64,000 nt of DNA, taken from assembly GCA_027919835.1 (NCBI GenBank), contig JANVFP010000012.1, forward strand, positions 1,240,001-1,304,000, given 5' to 3'. The translations under genes and the position numbers were made by a program. The notes below the pieces were generated by a model, which did no database searches, was not told the DNA's origin, and saw only the letters and a list, made by a program, of their open reading frames with translations. Positions 23,028 through 36,381 of this stretch are shown one piece after another (the stretch's first letter is position 1; every line of letters begins with the position of its first letter). The DNA is from Lentinula raphanica. Lineage: Eukaryota > Basidiomycota > Agaricomycetes > Agaricales > Omphalotaceae.

Positions 23028-26000
23028 ATGGCATCTCTCGACGATTATGATGAATTCGGGAACTACATAGGCGCAGATCTCGATTCTGACGACTCTGACA
23101 ATGAACAGGCGGGTTTTGCTCCTCAGGACTCCGGTACTCGTGCACCTTTGGAGGGCTTTGATGACGAGGATCTGCCTATGAGAGGACCAGAGGAAGGCTT
23201 TGGAGAAGGAGCATTAATGGAAATCGACAGTGGTATGTGTTCAACATAGCATATGTGATTCTTACACCATTTTGATTCAAAGGATCCCTTTTCTTTGCAC
23301 TCTTCGGATCGCATATACCTAGAACCAACTCATAACGCTGTCGTGCTCCATGAAGACAAGCAATATTACCCATCCGCGTCGGACGTGTATGGAGCAGATG
23401 TAGAGACTCTGGTGCAGGAAGAAGACGCGCAACCACTTTCAGAACCCATCATTGCGCCAATAAAAGTCCGGAAATGGACAGTCGAGGAGAAGGGCATGCC
23501 GGAAACTCGATTTGACAAAGGGTGTGTGATTTTCATGGTTTTTCATAGTGTTGCGAGTTGAAAGAAGGCAGATTTTTGTTGAATATGACCTCGTTCCCGG
23601 AAATGATACGGAATGTCGCGGTTGTAGGACATTTGCATCATGGAAAGACCGCGTTACTCGATATGCTGGTGTATGAGACGCATAAATTAGTTTGGGACGC
23701 GGATAAACCTGTGAGCATGATGTACATGATTTATTCTCTATCAGTATGCTGAAGAGGGCTACAGACTCGGTATACAGATACTCACGTCCTGTCTCGTGAA
23801 CGCGAAATATCTATAAAATCCTCTCCAATGTCCCTCATCCTCTCAACGACAGCAGGAAAATCACACCTCATTCATCTAATAGATACCCCTGGACACGTCA
23901 ACTTCTTGGACGAAGTAGCTTCCGCGATGCGGTTGGTAGATGGCATCTTATTGGTTGTGGACGTCGTTGAAGGGGTGAGACCCGATATCATCTTGTACAA
24001 TCACTCACTGACCAGTTCTCTGCAGCTCATGGTCGGCACAGAGGCCATCATTCGACATGCTATTCAGGAGAATATCAAAATCACACTCGTCGTGAATAAA
24101 ATCGATCGTCTCATTCTGGAGCTCAGGATCAAACCCACCGATGCATACTACAAAATCAGACATACTATTGAAGAAATCAATACGTTCATAAGGCATGTGT
24201 GATTAGCTCGTCATTCAGGTACACCAGAACTGACACTACGCGTCCAATAGCGGAATTGATCCTGACCCAGAGCTAAGAGTGAGCCCAGAGCGCGGTAATG
24301 TGGCATTTGCGAGCACAGACATGGGTTGGTGTTTCACTCTGCGTTCGTTTGCACAGACGTATGCCGACTATTATGGTACATATTGCTCTCTTGCTCTTGA
24401 GGCTACTGAGATATACCTTGATGTAGGCAAACTCAATGTTTCTGCGTTTGCGGATCGTCTTTGGGGAGATATTTATTTCAATCACGACACACGAAAATTC
24501 AGCCCCAAAGCCGCCGATCCTGAACAAGCTCGGTCATTTGTAGTTTTCATCCTCGAGCCTTTATACAAACTCTACTCCCAAGTGCTCAGTGAAGAGACCG
24601 AACCTCTCCGGGAGACTTTAGAAAGCCTAGGAATCAAACTGAAGCCTGTGATGTACAAGATGGATGTTAGGCCGTTATTGAAGGCGGTTCTGGACCAATT
24701 CTTTGGTCCTTCGACGGGTTTGGTGGATGTCATCGTAGACCATATACCGAATCCCATTGACGGAGCCATTGATAAGGTTGGTTCCTTCCTGTGTTCTGAG
24801 TGATTCTGACTGGTTTTTCTTGGGGTCTAGGTACAGGGCACGTATAGTGGCCCACAGACGTCTGAGTTGGCTACATCTATGCAGATGTGTGATCCTTCTG
24901 GACCTGTAATGGTCCAGGTAACTAAACTCTACCACACAACCGATGCACAGTCTTTCCGTGCCTTCGGTCGGATACTCAGTGGAACATTGAAAAAGGGAAT
25001 GGAGATCAAGGTCCTCGGTGAAGGATTTTCTCCGGAAGACGAAGAGGATATGATGAAAACTACCGTGGAAGACATATGGATAAGTGAAGCCCGGTGAGTA
25101 CTACCCTGACACGTCGCTTTCTTTGAGCATTAAATGAGGTCATACAGATATTTCATTCCTGCAGACGAAATACCTGCAGGTAATCTTGTACTCATAGGAG
25201 GTGTTGATGCTTCAATATCTAAAACAGCCACTCTCGCCGCTGCTGATTACGCCGAAGACCTCTACACATTCCGACCCCTAAAACACCTGACAGAATCCGT
25301 TCTTAAAATCGCAATCGAACCCATTGCTCCTTCAGAGCTACCCAAGATGCTTTCTGGTCTTCGATCTATCAACAAATCGTATCCTCTAGTCTCAACAAAA
25401 GTGGAGGAAAGTGGAGAGCACGTTGTGATTGGAACTGGAGAGCTTTACTTGGATTGTGTTATGCATGATCTAAGAAGGCTTTTCTCCGAGATTGAAATCA
25501 AAGTATCAGACCCAGTCACAAAATTCTGCGAGACTGTGCTGGAGACTAGCGCATTGAAGTGCTATGCGGATACACCAAACAAAAAGTACGATTCTTCGTA
25601 TCTCGGCGTTTTAGCTTGTTAACCTTCTGCTTCGCTGAATAGGAACAAGATTACCATGATTGCTGAACCTATGGAAAAGGGTCTAGCGGAAGATATTGAG
25701 CGTGGCAGAGTCAACATGCGGATGACAGCTAAGGATCGAGGAAAGTTCTTGCAAGAAAAGTACCAGTGGGATTTGCTTGCCTCCCGATCGATATGGGCGT
25801 TTGGCCCAGATGAGAATGGACCGAATGTTCTTTTGGATGATACTTTGCCTTCTCAGATCGATAAAAAGCTGTTAGGGACGGTTAAAGAGCATGTCAAGCA
25901 GGGGTTCCAATGGGGTGCAAGGGAGGGACCTTTATGTGATGAACGTACGTTGTCTTACCCATGAATCAATTGGCAAGTGCCGATAGCTGAATCTTTCGTC

Positions 26001-26733
26001 AGCTATGCGAAATGTCAAGTTCCGGTTATTGGATGCCAGCCTAGCTCAAGAGCCAATCTTCCGTGGTGGTGGGCAGATAGTTCCTACGGCTAGACGAGTT
26101 TGTTATTCTTCTTTCCTCATGGTGAAAACGTTCCCTTCCGCCTTCTCTTGGGTGCTAATGGAACGATCCAGGCTACACCACGACTGATGGAACCAGTTTA
26201 TTATGTCGAAGTTCAAACCCCAGCAGACTGCGTTTCGACGGTATATACAGTGCTTGCTCGTCGCCGTGGACATGTTACGCAAGACATCGCCAAAGCTGGA
26301 TCACCATTATACACAGTGAAGGCGCTCATACCCGTCATTGATGCCAATGGGTTTGAGACGGATCTCAGAACGGCCACACAAGGTCAAGCATTCTGCTTGC
26401 AAATATTCGATCACTGGTCAATCGTTCCTGGTGCGTGTTCGCCACTCGGCTATGCTCCCTTCCTCAGCCTGATCACATCTTTCAACAGGTGATCCAACCG
26501 ACACGAGTATCAAGCTCAGACCACTAGAGCCTGCCTCTGGACAAGCATTGGCCCGAGACCTAGTTCTCAAAACTCGTCGGCGGAAAGGATTGGGTGATCA
26601 GATCGCAGTTTCAAAATATCTTGACGACGAATTTGTGGTAATTTTTCTGTTGTGCATCGTGTATAAGCTTCTTCTAACTCAATTTTGATAGCTGGCTCTA
26701 TCTGCCTCAGGACATGCTGATTTGTTAGGCTGA
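23028..26733 (+). CDS. SNU114: U5 snRNP GTPase Snu114/EFTUD2
   Basis: An EF-2-like GTPase of the U5 snRNP that controls Brr2-driven spliceosome activation and disassembly. The acidic N-terminus ([20 protein letters not shown]) is diagnostic of Snu114 rather than EF-2. G1 is [14 protein letters not shown] (about 23620-23660), G3 [13 protein letters not shown] (about 23878-23915) and G4 [11 protein letters not shown] (about 24096-24125). Domains II-V follow, with [38 protein letters not shown] and a C-terminus [11 protein letters not shown] ... [13 protein letters not shown]. About ten short introns are needed. The last exon (after 26691) adds [13 protein letters not shown]. All G motifs are intact. 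Confidence 0.92.
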
Positions 26734-27313
26734 GATGTATGTAATCTGTATATTCGTTTAATTATCACCCTTTCTTGACACTTGGGATGATAAGTCGATA
26801 GTCGAACGGCTCCGTTTAGTATAATGAGCAGACTGAGGTTCAAGCATGTACATATAAAATTGAGAGCAGTGGTTGAAGCCAGATGAACATATCATGTTCA
26901 TGAAGCTGAATGACATCAGTTCGCCGATCCCCGTTTTCATCTGCTTCGATCCTTCTTGCATGCTGCGAGCTGGACAATGCATAGAGAGCTAGTGTGTTTT
27001 CTGGCCGCGTATTGCCCAAGACGAAGTAGCAAGACGCGGAAAGACGTATGTACACCGGTTCATTCAGTTCTACAGGACCGCCCATATTCATGAAGTTGAG
27101 TACATAGACGTTTTCAACAACCCCTAGTAGCAGTGATAGTTGGGTTGATGCCTTCAACAGTTTTACCTTCGCTGTTTCTTCGTAAGCATTCTCCACCCTT
27201 GCTGGACTATCTTCCGCTCAAAACCATCACCATTTTGGTGATACGTATGACACTAGAAGACGAGATGTAATATGGTTGAACTGTCGATACGATGGAAATA
27301 CGGTGTTTTAGAT
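26734..27313. other. convergent intergenic region
   Basis: About 580 bp between the Snu114 (+) and Vps16 (-) stop codons. It holds a 118-codon minus-strand open frame (26840-27196) without an ATG or matching upstream exon; I treat this as unsupported. Confidence 0.35.
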
Positions 27314-30300
27314 CTACTTCATTGACATTGCAAGTTGCTCGAGTTCTCGAGCTATCAGAGAGTTTGGACATCTTTTCCGAAGTTCCCTGCAGTGACAAGA
27401 GTTGGCAATGAAGGAGCGTGAATCAGGAGATAACGCACTCAAGTTTAGCTTTGTCTCCACGCTCTTTGCATTCCTTTCCAACCATCCGCCACTCATCACA
27501 GTCAGCGTAGAGGTCTGCCCGTTTCGGTGGATCACAACGGGCGACATAAGTAACAGCTTCTTTGTTATGCCCTTTCTCAATAAGGTGCCGGACGAAAGGC
27601 TCGTACCCAATTGGGCTTCTCTTGGATTTCGAAAATGTATCCAGCCCTTCAAAATCGCGAACTTCAGTCAGGGCATAGAGTTTAGTATACCAGAAACTGT
27701 TAAAGAGCATGAGAGAAAGGACATGTAACGTGAACTGTCGTGGAGGTCCACACACCGTTTATCTGGCACTTTGAAGTCTGACTTTATTTTATCCGCCCGT
27801 TTGAGCATCCCATTAACAATGCAGGCGCGGATAGTCTCAGTCACGCTAAGGCCAAAGAAAACGACCTTGCCATCGGCCTCACCCTCGAGCTGTTGTTGAA
27901 GGCCAAGCAACCGGGAGGATTCATCCATCATCTGTTCGTCAAGTTAGTAAAACCTCACATAATCCCATGATTCAACATACCTTTGCTTCGAAACTACGAT
28001 CCTTATCTTCCGAGAAGAACTTCTGGGCAGACTTAACGGCTGCTATTCGAGCAGCAGGATCCTTCATACATCATTGAGCTTGTGTAGCAATGGGACAAGG
28101 TGGTCAAAAATTTGACATACCTTCATACGCGAAGCTTCTTCCAAAGCCAGCACGGCACTTTCTACCCGACGATCGTCGGAGTAGTAGAAATCACGCAACA
28201 TATCCCTATCCTGTTCACGAGCGTAGACCTGCAGCAAACGACTTGCAGGTGCCAACTGCTCCCCTCCATCTTCTATAAGACGGAAGAATGATCCGAGGGT
28301 GAGGTGCTTGTGGAGATGCAGCAAAACTTGGTAGACTGTAAACGTTTATGCCTCAATCAACACATGAAATAAAAGGGCTCTTGATAGACGAACCCAAATC
28401 AGTATCACCACTGTCTACAGCTTTTTGCAAAGCGAGACGGTCTTCCTTCATTGAGAGGAGTAAAGGAACCTGGTCTGACGCCCGCTTTTCGTGGTCAAGT
28501 AGCTAGGTTCCAGGAACGTTGTTAACAAAAACGCATAGGACACTAGTCATACGTTACCTTGGTTGCCAACCCAGTCCTACCAACTTCCCAAGCACGTTTA
28601 GCAATCTCTGCATAACTAACTTCTACTCCTCCAAGCTGCTTGAACTTGTCCACTATGAGCCGACAAACTTCATCGTCACCATTCGATTCTGAATCTTTGT
28701 CTGTTCCACCAGTGGTCGAACGAGTGCGCAAGATCTTTGCGCTAGCCCAATGCTTCAGAACAACATCCGACTTGAGTGAAAGATACGTGGAGATACGCAG
28801 GGCAAGAAAGTGCATGTTGCGAGAAGTAAGCCGCGATATGAGATGTGTCGGTGAGGTATATGAATATTGGGCGTATGTCAAGGGTATTCCTATCTCGTAG
28901 AAGCGGACCGCATTCAGTACTTTTAGTGTTTGACCCATGTTGATGAAATCTGTTGGATTATAAAGGTCTAGGAATCCTTGTCCAAATTTCGCCGCCTTCC
29001 AAATGTCTTGTCATTGAACAACATTTGGCACTAGAAGTTCGTGACTTACACTAAGCAATCGACGTTGCCAATACGGTTCCCATTCCTGACCTGCAGCATC
29101 GATACACCCGTCCACCGCAGCGGCGAGCTCCGGACGGATACTCTTGATATTCTCATGAGCCTTGGGCGAGCGTTGAGAGAAGTTCTCCCAAGCATCGAAA
29201 AGAATGGCCGCAGGCGACGTGGAGCCGGGTCTGAATATCGCTAGTGTCGAAGCGGGAACCTTCTGAATGAGATCACATACATCCGCGCCGAATATTCGTA
29301 CACCATCTGTCTCTGTGATGGCAAAGGTGTTCCCAACATAGAGATATTGCAGAGTATCTGCAAATGGGCCAACCAGGACCGCTAACGAGTCCCAAGTAAC
29401 GACGATAGCATCGTTTCCACACCATTCAACCTGCTTAACGTTGCCTTGAGCAGAAGGAACGTTGAGGGTATCGAATTCTGCCATATGCCGTTGAAAGTCC
29501 GATGATATGACAAGCAGTGTTCCAGCCGCATTGAGTAGGGCAAGTGATTTTCCGTTGGGAGATGGCGAAACATGAGTGAAAGGACCTTGAGAAAGACGTT
29601 GATCCACACTCTCGAGGTTATCGACGGTGTAGATAGTATTCTCAACCGAGAGAAAGACTTCGACGTGTCTCGAGATATTCAGATCAGGTGGAATGATAGC
29701 CCATGATAACGGGGGATCGCTTAAGCCTAGTAAACGGGGTTCGAGTGATTAGAAACGTTGTCAGAACTTAAACTCACCTGGATTTGCCAAGGTCATTGGC
29801 CGTGCTCCGTCCCAGCCTTTGACTTCCAGTAAGGTCAGAGATCCCGTCAGGGCCACCAGACCGTTCTCGTATATACGCGCGTCGACGACTCCCACCTCCG
29901 AGGCTTCGCTTCCCAAAGAATACTGCTGATAGTCTCCTTGCAAGTCGTAGATTCGATATATGCCCTCTTCGTTCAACACAACCAGCCGCTCATTGAGAGT
30001 CCATCCAAAGCGTATTATTCGACTGTTCTCCCACTGCATGGGAAGCTTGTCAGTCAGAGTAGCCCGTGAATGGGAAGAATATCATCCACACTAAAAAGCA
30101 GTAGACCTTCTCCTGCAGAAGAATACACCTGGATTTGAGATTTCGCATGAACTGGCGTTGCACGGCCGACAGCTATCAGCTTAGTGTTGTCCCTCATCAT
30201 TGCTTTCACGTTGAATATGAGTTACACGAGATAGCTTGCAATGAGCACGGTAGTAAGCTCACCAAGTGGACCACCATAACGACATCCAGCAATGATATAG

Positions 30301-30407
30301 TCGCCCAGATCAGGAAGTTTACCCATTATTGAGTAAAGCTGCTGCCGACGATAAAACACGGTGCCATTTTGCATGGCCTGCCATGATGTTGTAGGATGTT
30401 CGGACAT
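27314..30407 (-). CDS. VPS16: Vps16, core subunit of HOPS/CORVET tethering complexes
   Basis: A class C Vps protein required for endosome and vacuole membrane tethering and fusion. The N-terminus has the Vps16 start ([20 protein letters not shown]), followed by the Vps16_N beta-propeller-like half ([60 protein letters not shown]). The C-terminal alpha-solenoid includes [59 protein letters not shown] and the final exon [20 protein letters not shown]. At least eight introns of about 50-70 nt interrupt it. The stop is at 27314-27316. Expected length is about 830 residues, normal for the family. It sits tail-to-tail with Snu114. Confidence 0.92.
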
Positions 30408-30850
30408 TATGATTCAGTTCAAGAAGACGTGAATACGATAAGCGCCCAAACTCAAAAGCCAGCACGCACGCCGGGTTTACTCAGGAGTCAGTACTGGAGT
30501 TTGAGTAAATTGGCAACTATGTATGCAAGTTTCAACAATAAATGATGCTATTTGAGATCAAGTGAAGGTCCTTGCGCTGCGAGGATGAACAAGCTGAAGC
30601 TTATACACGTGGAATAATGGAGGCCCATTTTTGAGTCAGTTATCATCAAATAGGTAACACAAATCGGCATACCGTGATCACAGCAGCGACATCATCCTTG
30701 CGAAGAGGTGTACTGTGGAGGAGACCCGAGGAATCGATGTCAAAGTCCTCGACAACCAAATGGATTTATCGAAGAAGGCCACCCTCTACTGGGTTACACT
30801 GGTAGTTTAAATTTTTAATGGCACCGTCGACTTGGTGAACAAATTGAGCC
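30408..30850. other. intergenic region
   Basis: About 440 bp between two minus-strand genes, presumably the Vps16 promoter and the 3' UTR of the monooxygenase. No feature recognised. Confidence 0.35.
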
Positions 30851-32503
30851 TCAATCATGCACGGACTCAAGAGCATTGGAGAAAGCCACATGAACATCAT
30901 GCTCATGGAGCCACACGACATCTTTCTTATTCTTCGCCCAATCTCGTGGATTCGTTCTCATTCCTGATTTTGCTGTTCTTCGCATGTGTTCCACAGTATC
31001 AAATACCCTTCTTACATGCGGTAAGCGGGTCGACGCGTAGAGATCGAGCGCATGGGATAGCTCGGACGTGGAAAGTCTTTCTGATTCTCGAGCTTCCGGG
31101 TGCGAGATCGAATGCGGGGACGAACACGAGGTGAATGACACGGACTGAACATGTTGAAGACAGAGGAATAGTGCGATCGAATCATCAATCGCGAGAGATC
31201 CTCCCACAGCAAGAGCACCACCATGTGGGTGAAAAGCATCACCAAGCAGTGCGATACGACCTGCATGAACGGGACGAGGGACTTCATTTGAGGCATATCC
31301 AGGATGCACATGGACAGAGCCGGGCGGGACACGGTCAAGAAGGGTTGTTATCCAGGGATGCCAGCCCTAAACGAGATGCCAGTTCAGGAAAGCGACGAGT
31401 GTATGGACTGAGATAGAACTTTTTGACCTCGTATTGTTTCCTTAATATCTCCACATCTATAAGGTCATCCCACTTTTTCCCTCGCCAGTTCGAGTGCACC
31501 TCATCTCCAGAATCATACCCCATACCTACCACAGTGAATTTTCCTTGTCCTGCATGACATGGTCAGTAACAAGAGACGGCTCGTAAGTTGGATTACGAAT
31601 CTATATGGTTTTCATACCCACCTAGCATTGACGAGAAGAAATTCTTATCCGGACCAACGACATGCACCGAATTTTTTATCTCTGGATTTTCGACGATGAG
31701 GTCTTCGAGGAGGGCTTGATCGAAGACGGCTCGCAGAGCTACTTGGCCCGTACGCTCAAGTTTGTAAATTGGTTGAAAGACTGAGCGGACTCTCTTGAAT
31801 TTGTACGAAATCAGTACTGAGTCACGGTGAAGCCCGAACTCGGGTCGAGAATTGAGAATGAATATGAACCCGAGCTCACAGAGTTAATTCCATCCGCTCC
31901 AATGACCAGGTCAGCATAATGGTGAGAACCGTCTTCGAAGGTTAACAGGACATCGTCACTGCTGCCATCTAATTTCGAACGCAATGCGATAGAAACCAGG
32001 CGTTTGCTCAAATGAACCGTATCTTTCGGGATATTATCCGCTAGTGCTTGCTGAAGGTGAGGCCGAAAGTATCGTGCTGTGTGGTGGTTCCTTTGAATGA
32101 CGGATGAAGAATGGACGTCTTTCACTAACACTTCGCCAGTTTCCCAGCGCCTGATGTGGATGAGATGTACCTCATACACCAAACAATCAAAACTTACTTA
32201 TAGACCATGGGGAACCCATGATCACTGCGAAAGCTTATTTCTTCTGAAAGGGCATTTGACGCACCCATCTCTTCCAGACCACGAAGACCATTGGGACCGA
32301 TAGCGATGGATGCCCAATCTATAAAAAGGGGTAGTTGAGTTAGGCAATAGTTGTGTGCATGATTCTTCGGACACCTCTCGCAATGCTTGAGCTTGCTCGA
32401 ATATTTGAACGTCGACATTGGGAAGTCGACGTAAAGAGATTGCAGCGGCCAGTCCTCCTATACCTGCACCGACAATGGCGATTCGTATCACACTGTCTGA
32501 CAT
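30851..32503 (-). CDS. FAD-dependent monooxygenase (salicylate hydroxylase-like)
   Basis: A group A flavoprotein hydroxylase that uses NAD(P)H and oxygen on a probably aromatic substrate. The Rossmann start IRIAIVGAGIGGLAAAISL carries GxGxxG close to the N-terminus (start 32503). The DG motif appears as DLVIGADGINS (about 31884-31915). The second FAD motif is IALLGDAFHPHGGALAVGG (about 31185-31245). It differs from the usual GDAAHP-(x)-GQG form in having Phe and HGGALAVGG, which may alter the active site. Several introns interrupt it. No signal peptide. The neighbours are unrelated housekeeping genes, so a catabolic rather than a clustered biosynthetic role is the simpler guess. Confidence 0.85.
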
Positions 32504-32823
32504 TCTAAGAGTGTGTTGTACAACAATCGAGGGATTCGTAAGGAAGTCTAGGTTGTTCACGCTGCTGACGAGTTGAAGATGAAGTGCAATAAGCAGGAAG
32601 TGGCGAGATATGATGAGACAAACGTGAGAACTGAGATAAGCACCAGGTAATACGTTTTGAATGATTGTTGTATTACGATATGGGACTGTACGGACGAAAA
32701 TCGCTTATGGATTCTGGCTATGCATTGTCCGAAGTAGACACCTATATGAAGGTTCGTTCCATTCTTGCAGTGAATGTTTTCATCAACTTGAAACTGCGCA
32801 CAACAGGTTTTCGAAGACATACA
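32504..32823. other. short intergenic region
   Basis: About 320 bp between two minus-strand genes; no feature recognised beyond presumed 3' UTR and promoter. Confidence 0.3.
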
Positions 32824-33384
32824 TCAAGGTTCATCAAGTCCGACGAAACTGTCCATATTTCTAAATACGCCTTCAACGACCCCAGTGCTGGTTGGCTTAC
32901 TGCCTTCCACGGGCTTTCCCTCGCCATTTCCTCGTAACAGTTCTTCCACTGCCGGCTTACCAGTCTCTCTCTCTTTGATCGAAGACAGGCTAGCAGGAGG
33001 AACGTATTCCCGTACCGCAACTGCAATAGCTTTTGCAAGGTCATTAGGAGGCATTCCTAGGGCTTCAGCCAACGCGTTTATCCTATCCTCCACTCCTTCC
33101 TCAGAGCGCCGCCCCTGACGCTGAGATCCGACATCTACCGGTGTAGTTTGTGCTGCTGGTGGCTTTTTGCCCAAGGCAAGGTTCCACCAGCCACCGACTT
33201 CTGATTTCCATTGGAGCATACGATATGAGTAGAACGCGGTCAAGAGGGTGGAGAGAATGACCAGGATATAGATGAGATTTGTGAGTCTGGTGTTTTTGAG
33301 AGGAGGCTGTGAGCGCTGGAGGAGTTTTCCTTGACGCTTTGGAGGAAGATTGGCTTTGGTGGAGGACCGCGACGAGGAGGACAT
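32824..33384 (-). CDS. single-pass membrane protein, function unknown
   Basis: An intronless 186-codon frame. A basic N-terminus (SSSRSSTKANLPPKRQGKLL) precedes one hydrophobic span (LTNLIYILVILSTLLTAFYS, about residues 35-54). A Trp-containing juxtamembrane stretch (MLQWKSEVGGWWNLALGKKP) follows, then a soluble tail with a likely helix (EDRINALAEALGMPPNDLAK). The positive residues before the span suggest the C-terminal domain faces the lumen or intermembrane side. No family is recognised. Clean start, length and amphipathic structure favour a real gene. Confidence 0.65.
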   Translation of the reverse strand: MSSSSRSSTKANLPPKRQGKLLQRSQPPLKNTRLTNLIYILVILSTLLTAFYSYRMLQWKSEVGGWWNLALGKKPPAAQTTPVDVGSQRQGRRSEEGVEDRINALAEALGMPPNDLAKAIAVAVREYVPPASLSSIKERETGKPAVEELLRGNGEGKPVEGSKPTSTGVVEGVFRNMDSFVGLDEP

Positions 33385-34785
33385 CGTTTCTTTGCAGTTG
33401 TCAAAATTGGCAGTACATCTTATAGTCGCGCTGAAATGACGTAGATGATGTCATGAGTGCCACGGTCGCATGGAATTGTCACGGGACTAATTTAGCCCCT
33501 AACTTGGACCTCCATGGACCTACGTTTATGATCTTATCCCGTCTCGAACTATCACGTATAGCCTCCAACGCGTTTTTACGATCGTGTACAGCACCTGCTG
33601 CGAGCTTGCAGCCAGAAGAACCGATTCATGATCACCAAAATCTGCTATGTAGATGCTTCGACCACATAGTATTCAGCGAAGCTTCGGTTAGCAACAGGCT
33701 GGCATTGACAGTACGAGAATCATTTGTCATTCCCAGTGCTAGATGGACTGACCTCTAGGGTAGCTAATACTAGCTGCTTCAATGCTTTAGGCTTCTTGAT
33801 CGAGTCTAAGGTATGTTTTCCGACATAACCGGTTCAAAGAGCTGAGTTAGAAAATCTTCACCTCCAACGGAATAGGAAAGTTGGTACCATGAGATGACTG
33901 AGTTTTCACTTCGTTGTGGATTGAAGGTGGATTCACGAAAACATGCAAGTAAGTACAGCCGCACATACCGCGTAACGGTTCACAATTCATGTACTAGCTG
34001 AAAACCAGGTCTTTCTGTACATATTGCAACGTTTGATCAGGCGCAAATGGCATTTGGTACACGCGCTATCTGTTCGGAACCAGGTTTCAGGACAGAGAGT
34101 CTTGAGTTTGAGAGTGGTTGAGCCTGAACACACGAAAGAACGCACAACTCCAATAGGTAGGGTAAGTTTTGTGTCAAGTCGTTTTCCAGACCTAAGCTTA
34201 TGAAGGCTTATGACCACCAGATGCGACATATTAGCGAATGAATACTATGAGTACGCGTCTTCATTGGATGATATGCAACTCCTTTTGCACTTGTTCACAG
34301 TGGCACTTTTTCTTGCCTCGTGTAGTCTGACATAGGCATGTCTTCTGATACGCATTCTGGAATGATGATGCTTGCAGAAAACGGCTTCAAGCGGAGCGTA
34401 TACTCCGCTCACGTGTAGGAGGAAAAATTATGACCTCGCCATCACCTCGTGTTCGAATGGCTTTCCGTCTCCCCCCATTTCTATAAAGCTCTTGAAGGCT
34501 AACCATAAAGGCCTCGAGGGTCTTCATACCCGGTCGGACACTCCTAGCCGCTGGTTTTTACGAGGTAGATCGTCTGTGATATTCCTCCGAGCTCGAGTAT
34601 CAGTGAAAACTGACCATCTCTTTGACTTTGCAGCCCAGCCCTCCAGCTCGTGGTACGAACTGACACGAGTTTCACGTTTCCCTTTGTGTTCTCTTCAGGA
34701 TTGTCCTTAACCTGTATATCCTTCAATCTCCACAACATACCCTGTCCCCCTTCGCAGTTGGTGGTTCAATCCGTTTGGACGAGAT
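33385..34785. other. gene-poor divergent region
   Basis: About 1.4 kb between divergent genes. Several frames of 60-112 codons exist, but none has coding composition or splice support. No inverted-repeat element was found by eye. Confidence 0.4.
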
Positions 34786-36381
34786 ATGTCTGGATATTAC
34801 AGTAGCTCAGAGGGGGCCCGTTTGCGAGTTCCTCGCAAGCCCCTTCTTAAGAGCGTAGCTCTTCCAGCGAGTAGCCCGATGAATTCACCCACTGCGCCGA
34901 ACTTTCCTCGTACCGATTCGGCTAAGCCTCCTTCACGCTTCCCTTGGATATCAACAAATGTGCTTGCTCGATCACGGTCGCCTGCGCCTCCGCCAACTCA
35001 ACGTTCGAATCCTTCTTACCACGAAGTCGCAGCCCCGCGATCTAATAATGTTCATGCCCATCAAACTTCCTCGAGAACGAGAAAGACATCTGTATCCAGC
35101 AACATTTCAGATCGTGAGCGTCTTCCGATCTTTATCAGACGCTTACTTTTAGGTTCTGACAATTCTTTTTTCCACAATGCTAGAATCCAACACGATTGCG
35201 CCTTTGAAAGGTATTCTCAAGAAGGCGGGTTCCTCTTCGAGATCTTCTACACCAGCTCCTGCGATCAGAAGTATGTCCACTTCCCCACAATATAGTATCT
35301 CGTTTTTGGACTGATTTCCTGTTGCCAGACCCTGTTCCTCCAGTGAGGCCTGAGTCTGCGATGGTTGCGATATCCTCTTCGTCCGGGGAATCGTCTTCTG
35401 GTACGTCAAGAGTTAGAACCGTGAATAGATGGAAGGCCTAATCTGATTACTAGATCCTCATTCTCATCACCGTCGCAGTGGAAGTAAAACTTCGTCTAGT
35501 TCATCCACCAAAGTGGATGGATACTCAAGTGGTAAGCGCTCCTCTAGGAGCTCTGATGGTAGGGTAGGTTGAATCTCTAATTTTCACAGACTCACATGTG
35601 GTATGGAAACGCAAGGCCTCTTATGATGGGGAAGGTGAGTATCATTGGATGCTTGTTTCCGTTACCCCAACTCGAATGTTTTTCCCCTAGCTCCACGGCC
35701 AACGTATAATGATGCAAGACCTGTGGTGTCAAACTATCGGAGACCCACACCATCTGCAGGTGAATGACCGTTGGGCGTCAATTCTTTTTAACACAATGCC
35801 CTAATGAATTTGTAGTCCCGATGAAGGCCGAAGCAATCGCATTGAACTGGCCTCTGAGAGTGCCAGACGACCGGAACCCACGTAAATCGAGGATCAGCAT
35901 CTGCTTCGATGTCGCTTTCGACCCACGGGCACCCAAGGGTGTCACCGTACCCTACGATACTGATATCGCTCACAGACGAGACATGTCCCGCGAAGACATT
36001 CGTTTGCCGGCATCGACGCACTGTACGCTCACTGAAATGCGTATTTCTCTAGACCTCGAAGAGTTCAAATGTTGGCCTATCCGGGTGAAGCGTAAGGAGG
36101 GAGTTCGATGCCTCGACGTCTACGATGCCATCTATAAAACGCTTCAACACCGCTTGACGGACGAAGATGTCCGGACTTTCGGTGAGGCTCGCATTCAGCG
36201 ATGTTGGAATTATTGCCTACAGCGCTGTATCGATTCGCCAGGGTTATCGGAATACAACAAACAACGCGGTATTCGACGCGTTGATCTTTTGAGAGGACGA
36301 CGCTTCTTTCGAGGCCTGGTGCAGTCGGGGGATGATTGGATACTCCAGCTGGATGATTATACTGGGTCTTTACGACATTAA
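34786..36381 (+). CDS. DUF6699-like basidiomycete protein
   Basis: The N-terminal half is Ser/Pro-rich and disordered (start 34786). It includes a basic patch, SNTIAPLKGILKKAG, created by an in-phase splice near 35115-35185. The C-terminal ~190 residues in one long exon form the domain: NWPLRVPDDRNPRKSRISIC, FDVAFDPRAPKGV, STHCTLTEMRISLDLEEFKC, WPIRVKRKEGVRCLDVYDAI and a basic tail RVDLLRGRRFFRGLV. The pattern of fD-x-x-fDPR followed by WPI-x-V and DVy-x-aIy is what I know of DUF6699, a fungal family of unknown function. About five short introns split the N-terminal part. Function unknown. Confidence 0.75.

Noticed and set aside
26840..27196. 118-codon minus-strand frame between Snu114 and Vps16
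   Set aside because: No ATG at its start, preceded by an in-frame stop, and no upstream exon in matching phase was found.
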